This document shows, one piece after another, positions 61,697 through 64,000 of a stretch of 64,000 nt of DNA. The stretch is from Stenotrophomonas maltophilia. Lineage in GTDB: Bacteria; Pseudomonadota; Gammaproteobacteria; Xanthomonadales; Xanthomonadaceae. Within the stretch, counting starts at the first letter, position 1; the number at the start of each line of letters is the position of its first letter. The DNA lies in contig NZ_RAVT01000028.1 of the NCBI RefSeq assembly GCF_013464915.1, forward strand, positions 26,432-90,431. Direction: 5' to 3'. The notes under the pieces are model-generated. The model made no database searches and had not been told where the DNA came from. It was given only the letters and a program-made list of their open reading frames with translations. A program made the position numbers and the translations under genes.

Positions 61697-62518
61697 TCAA
61701 ACCCCAGCCAAGGTTTTCCACATCGCCTTGCCCTGGGCTTCGTGAACCGATGCGTATTGCTGTGGATCCCAGCTGGTCCCGGTCAGCAGCAGCCCCAGCT
61801 CTGCCACGATGGCCTGACAGCGATCGCCAAAAGCCAAAACCTCATTGAAGGTCAATCCAAGCGTGTTGATGTCAAACGCGCCAGGCTCCTCGTCCAGCTT
61901 GCGCATTTCCAGGTGGGCATGGTGCTTGTCCCGTAGGGTCTTGATTTTCGCTGCCACGGGATCAGCCGAAAGGATCACCATTTCATTGGAGACCTTTTCC
62001 CAACCGCTATCGAAGCGCGAGTAGTTCTCGTCCCGATCGTTCTGTCTGAACTTCTCCTGGAAAACAGCCGAGCTTTCGGGCGGCAGGTCACCAATCGGTT
62101 CGTCGTGGAAGTGATCGAAGATGCGCCCGTAGCGCTCCCGGTAGTGTTCCTTGATCGCGGGATCTGCTTGGAGCTTTCGCCAGAGGTTGGTCAGGCTGCC
62201 GGACCGCGAATCGTTGTCCAGAAAAAGCCGTGACTGATCGCGCACCAGGTCTTGTCCAAGAAGCGGCGCCAGCGAGTTCCTCCAGAACCGGCCGATCAGC
62301 AGATCGCTGGCTGCGCTGGCCAGAAGGCTGGTGGCGACCACCGCGCCCATCGCCATTGGCGGCAATCCAGCCACCTCTGTGAGAAAAAACGCCAGCAAAA
62401 GCTCACCGGTTTGCCAGAACAGGCTCTTCCCGAAGTGGGCCGCCGCATACGCTTGGTCAACACGGAACTGGCCTTCACCCAGCCAAGGTGGCGCAATATG
62501 CATGCTGCGCACCTGCAT
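61697..62518 (-). CDS. Membrane protein with HEPN-like (AbiU2-type) domain
   Basis: A 273-residue protein. Hydrophobic helices lie near residues 35-80 (LLLAFFLTEVAGLPPMAMGA). The C-terminal half carries KIKTLRDKHHAHLEMRKLDE, an Rx5H-like motif typical of HEPN RNases of the AbiU2 type. HEPN proteins act as toxins in defence and toxin-antitoxin systems; no antitoxin is obvious next to it. The start may be ATG 62518 or 62503. A TTGCGC-16-ATTAAC promoter precedes it, so it belongs to the element. Confidence 0.6.
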   Translation of the reverse strand: MQVRSMHIAPPWLGEGQFRVDQAYAAAHFGKSLFWQTGELLLAFFLTEVAGLPPMAMGAVVATSLLASAASDLLIGRFWRNSLAPLLGQDLVRDQSRLFLDNDSRSGSLTNLWRKLQADPAIKEHYRERYGRIFDHFHDEPIGDLPPESSAVFQEKFRQNDRDENYSRFDSGWEKVSNEMVILSADPVAAKIKTLRDKHHAHLEMRKLDEEPGAFDINTLGLTFNEVLAFGDRCQAIVAELGLLLTGTSWDPQQYASVHEAQGKAMWKTLAGV

Positions 62519-62532
62519 GATGACCAAGCGTC

Positions 62533-62560
62533 GTTAATACGCGTGAATCATGACGCGCAA
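62533..62560 (-). promoter_or_regulatory. Element-type promoter of the HEPN-like gene
   Basis: -35 TTGCGC (62555-62560), 16 bp, ATTAAC (62533-62538), with TATTAA one base earlier. The TGAGTR dyad is missing. Confidence 0.45.
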
Positions 62561-62671
62561 ATGACAGCCACTCAAGTCTATGTAGCCATTTCACTTCCAG
62601 AAGTCACGCCCGCAGCCGGTGGCAGTGCAAAAGGTGCAGCAAAACGGCTAGCAGCGACGACTTCATGAAAA

Positions 62672-63286
62672 CTAGCGTGATCTCACCAGCGGGGCAATGA
62701 ACTCCACCGTCTCAATGGCGAACCGACCTGCAAGCGCCTTGGCGTGGCCATCCGGTGTGTAGCTCTTTCGAATGTCCCTCATATCGGCTTCGTCGGCGAG
62801 CAGCAGCAGTGCTACCTGCCTGCCAGTGGTTGGATCGATCGCCTCGACCTCAAGGGAAAGCCGCCCCTTGCTCACCGGCCCTATCATTACCGATGTGGCA
62901 ATGTTCAGACCGGCAGACGCCTCCTTCACCGACGTGATCCTTGCATGCAGCAATAGTCTCGCACCCGAATTTGTTGCTGTCCTGCGACCAAAACGCCTGT
63001 CGATCTGCCGCTGCAACTGGCTGTGTACAGCGGCCTTGAGTCGCTCGCCGACTCCCGAACTCAGCGTTGCAGCTACCTCCGGCATCAGCAGGACGGGTGA
63101 GAGAGTCACCGTCTGAAAGTGCCCGTGCGCGCTAGCCGCTGGCATGATCTCCATCCGACGCTCCCCATGGATGCTGAGACCTGCGTAGGTCTTGGCCTGG
63201 TTTGACCTGACCACTTGCACCGGACTGCATGCAGCCAGCAAGAGCATTCCCATCCCTGCAAGGAACCGCAGAACCCGAAGCCGCAA
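62672..63286 (-). CDS. DUF3313-like lipoprotein
   Basis: A 204-residue lipoprotein. A lipobox LAAC follows a hydrophobic stretch, and the mature domain has the DUF3313-like order: SGVGERLKAAVHSQLQRQID, GARLLLHARITSVKEAS and GRLSLEVEAIDPTTGRQVA. It is close to proteins that bind at the outer membrane. The frame is open to ATG 63388, but a TTG at 63286 gives a more normal signal peptide. It may be chromosomal or element cargo. Confidence 0.7.
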   Translation of the reverse strand: MRLRVLRFLAGMGMLLLAACSPVQVVRSNQAKTYAGLSIHGERRMEIMPAASAHGHFQTVTLSPVLLMPEVAATLSSGVGERLKAAVHSQLQRQIDRRFGRRTATNSGARLLLHARITSVKEASAGLNIATSVMIGPVSKGRLSLEVEAIDPTTGRQVALLLLADEADMRDIRKSYTPDGHAKALAGRFAIETVEFIAPLVRSR

Positions 63287-63511
63287 GCTGCCTTTTGCAA
63301 CGCGTACGGAACCGGTTGTTGTCGCCAGAGTGGCAGTTGGATCGCTGCCTGATGAATGACTATTGCAGCAGGGCATTGCAGAGTGCATGACGTTCGCAAG
63401 TTGAGTGAAACGGAATCAATCGAGGTCGAACATCCCGATGCGCGAAGCCCACCTGGGCCGGTCAGGGATGCCGGATAGGACGAATGCAGGGTGTTGGGAA
63501 GATGTCGGTAA

Positions 63512-63922
63512 TCACCAATGCAACATGTGCTTGGGATCGAACATCACGCATGACACTGCCATGATGATGACGACAAGCGCCGCGAATCCTGTGGCAATGG
63601 CGCCTCTGAGAAATCCAATTCGGATGAGGATGTGCTTCAACAGGGACACCTCACCAAGCAGCAGGACCAAGAGAATTCCTGCTTGTGCTGCAGCAAGCAA
63701 CGCGTAGACCAGTGCCCAGCAACCCCAGGCGATGGCCGCCACACGGATGACTGACGTGGGCACGTCCATCAGCAGCCCTACTACGATCAGCATCGTCACC
63801 GCAATCGCGAGTGTCCTCATGTTCTCAGCCACGTTTTTAAGCGTCGCGCCTTCTCGCGCCAATCGATCCACCTCAAGGATTCTGGCGGCGATTTTCGATT
63901 CAAACAGCCGTATGCGCTTCAT
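63512..63922 (-). CDS. Small multi-pass membrane protein
   Basis: A 136-residue protein with a coil-forming N-terminal 35 residues (KIAARILEVDRLAREGATLK) and three hydrophobic helices (residues about 40-60, 68-90, 105-130). No known family. ATG 63922 is chosen over the frame start at 63970. Element or chromosome cannot be decided. Confidence 0.6.
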   Translation of the reverse strand: MKRIRLFESKIAARILEVDRLAREGATLKNVAENMRTLAIAVTMLIVVGLLMDVPTSVIRVAAIAWGCWALVYALLAAAQAGILLVLLLGEVSLLKHILIRIGFLRGAIATGFAALVVIIMAVSCVMFDPKHMLHW

Positions 63923-64000
63923 AGCTCTGCCCAAGTGAAGGGGAATGGCTGGAGGCGACTGCAATCGCATAGATCAAGTGGAGTACGAAGGCTTAATCAC

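Larger units (their letters stand above)
36037..64000. mobile_element. Integrated MobF conjugative/mobilizable element (partial, continues right)
   Basis: Starts at the tRNA-Ser att remnant and carries a relaxase, a coupling ATPase, a second large ATPase, a relaxosome RHH protein, ParA partition, a peptidoglycan hydrolase, pilin and adhesin genes and its own tRNA-Tyr, together with cargo. A shared promoter/operator family ties genes from 37 to 62.6 kb together. Integrase, replication gene and channel core are not seen, so they lie beyond the right edge or are absent. The two genes right of 62,600 may belong to the element or to the chromosome. Confidence 0.75.

Noticed and set aside
1..64000. 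CRISPR array or rRNA operon
   Set aside because: No spaced direct repeats of 24-40 bp and no rRNA-like conserved stretches were seen.

Overview
The window looks like a piece of a Stenotrophomonas chromosome (S. maltophilia complex), or a very close Xanthomonadaceae relative. This rests on high GC, the gene content and the family signatures: a VirD4 of the bacteria-killing X-type type IV secretion system (X-T4SS), a secreted effector with the xanthomonad VirD4-recognition tail next to its lipoprotein immunity gene, and a MacAB pump with its own two-component system. No database search was possible, so all family names come from motifs read by eye.

Chromosomal part (1 to about 36,036). Positions 1-1690 hold the 5' end of virD4 (minus strand) and a small partner gene. 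Next come an MFS exporter, a MerR regulator divergent from an old-yellow-enzyme-type reductase with a clear MerR operator, several small membrane or lipoprotein genes, a FAD monooxygenase/TetR divergent pair, a large protein with a nucleotidyltransferase-like motif, a Fur-box-controlled TonB siderophore receptor, an OmpR/histidine-kinase pair leading into macA-macB, and a run of small exported proteins including a three-EF-hand protein. An X-T4SS effector and its immunity lipoprotein lie at 22.8-25.1 kb; they probably work with the VirD4 at the left edge. They are followed by an HxlR/AcuI pair, a UvrD-like helicase with an embedded nuclease-like segment flanked by an intact gene and its decayed copy, and a secreted Rhs toxin overlapping an ankyrin-repeat immunity candidate.

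Mobile element (about 36,037 to beyond the right edge). A 17-bp match to the 3' end of a tRNA-Ser gene, followed on the minus strand by a tRNA-style terminator, marks the junction. Beyond it lies an element with a MobF (TrwC/TraI-type) relaxase-helicase, a VirD4/TraD coupling ATPase, a second large membrane ATPase, a ribbon-helix-helix relaxosome protein beside a candidate oriT, a ParA-like partition pair, a peptidoglycan hydrolase, a YadA-type trimeric adhesin, a class IVb pilin fused to a cysteine-rich adhesin-like tail, several ankyrin and charged accessory proteins, and its own tRNA-Tyr. Cargo includes a caspase/CHAT-like protein, an HNH-like protein, an ADP-ribosyltransferase-like protein and a HEPN-like protein. 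I see no integrase, no replication initiator and no VirB/Tra channel core in the window, so the element probably continues to the right.

The most unusual signal is regulatory. At least ten positions in the element share a promoter layout: a C/G run, a TTGCGC-type -35, exactly 16 bp, then a TATTCG-like -10. At several of them this is followed at once by a dyad TGAGTR-N8-YACTCA that runs up to the ribosome-binding site. This suggests one element-encoded regulator controls relaxosome, surface, partition and cargo genes together.
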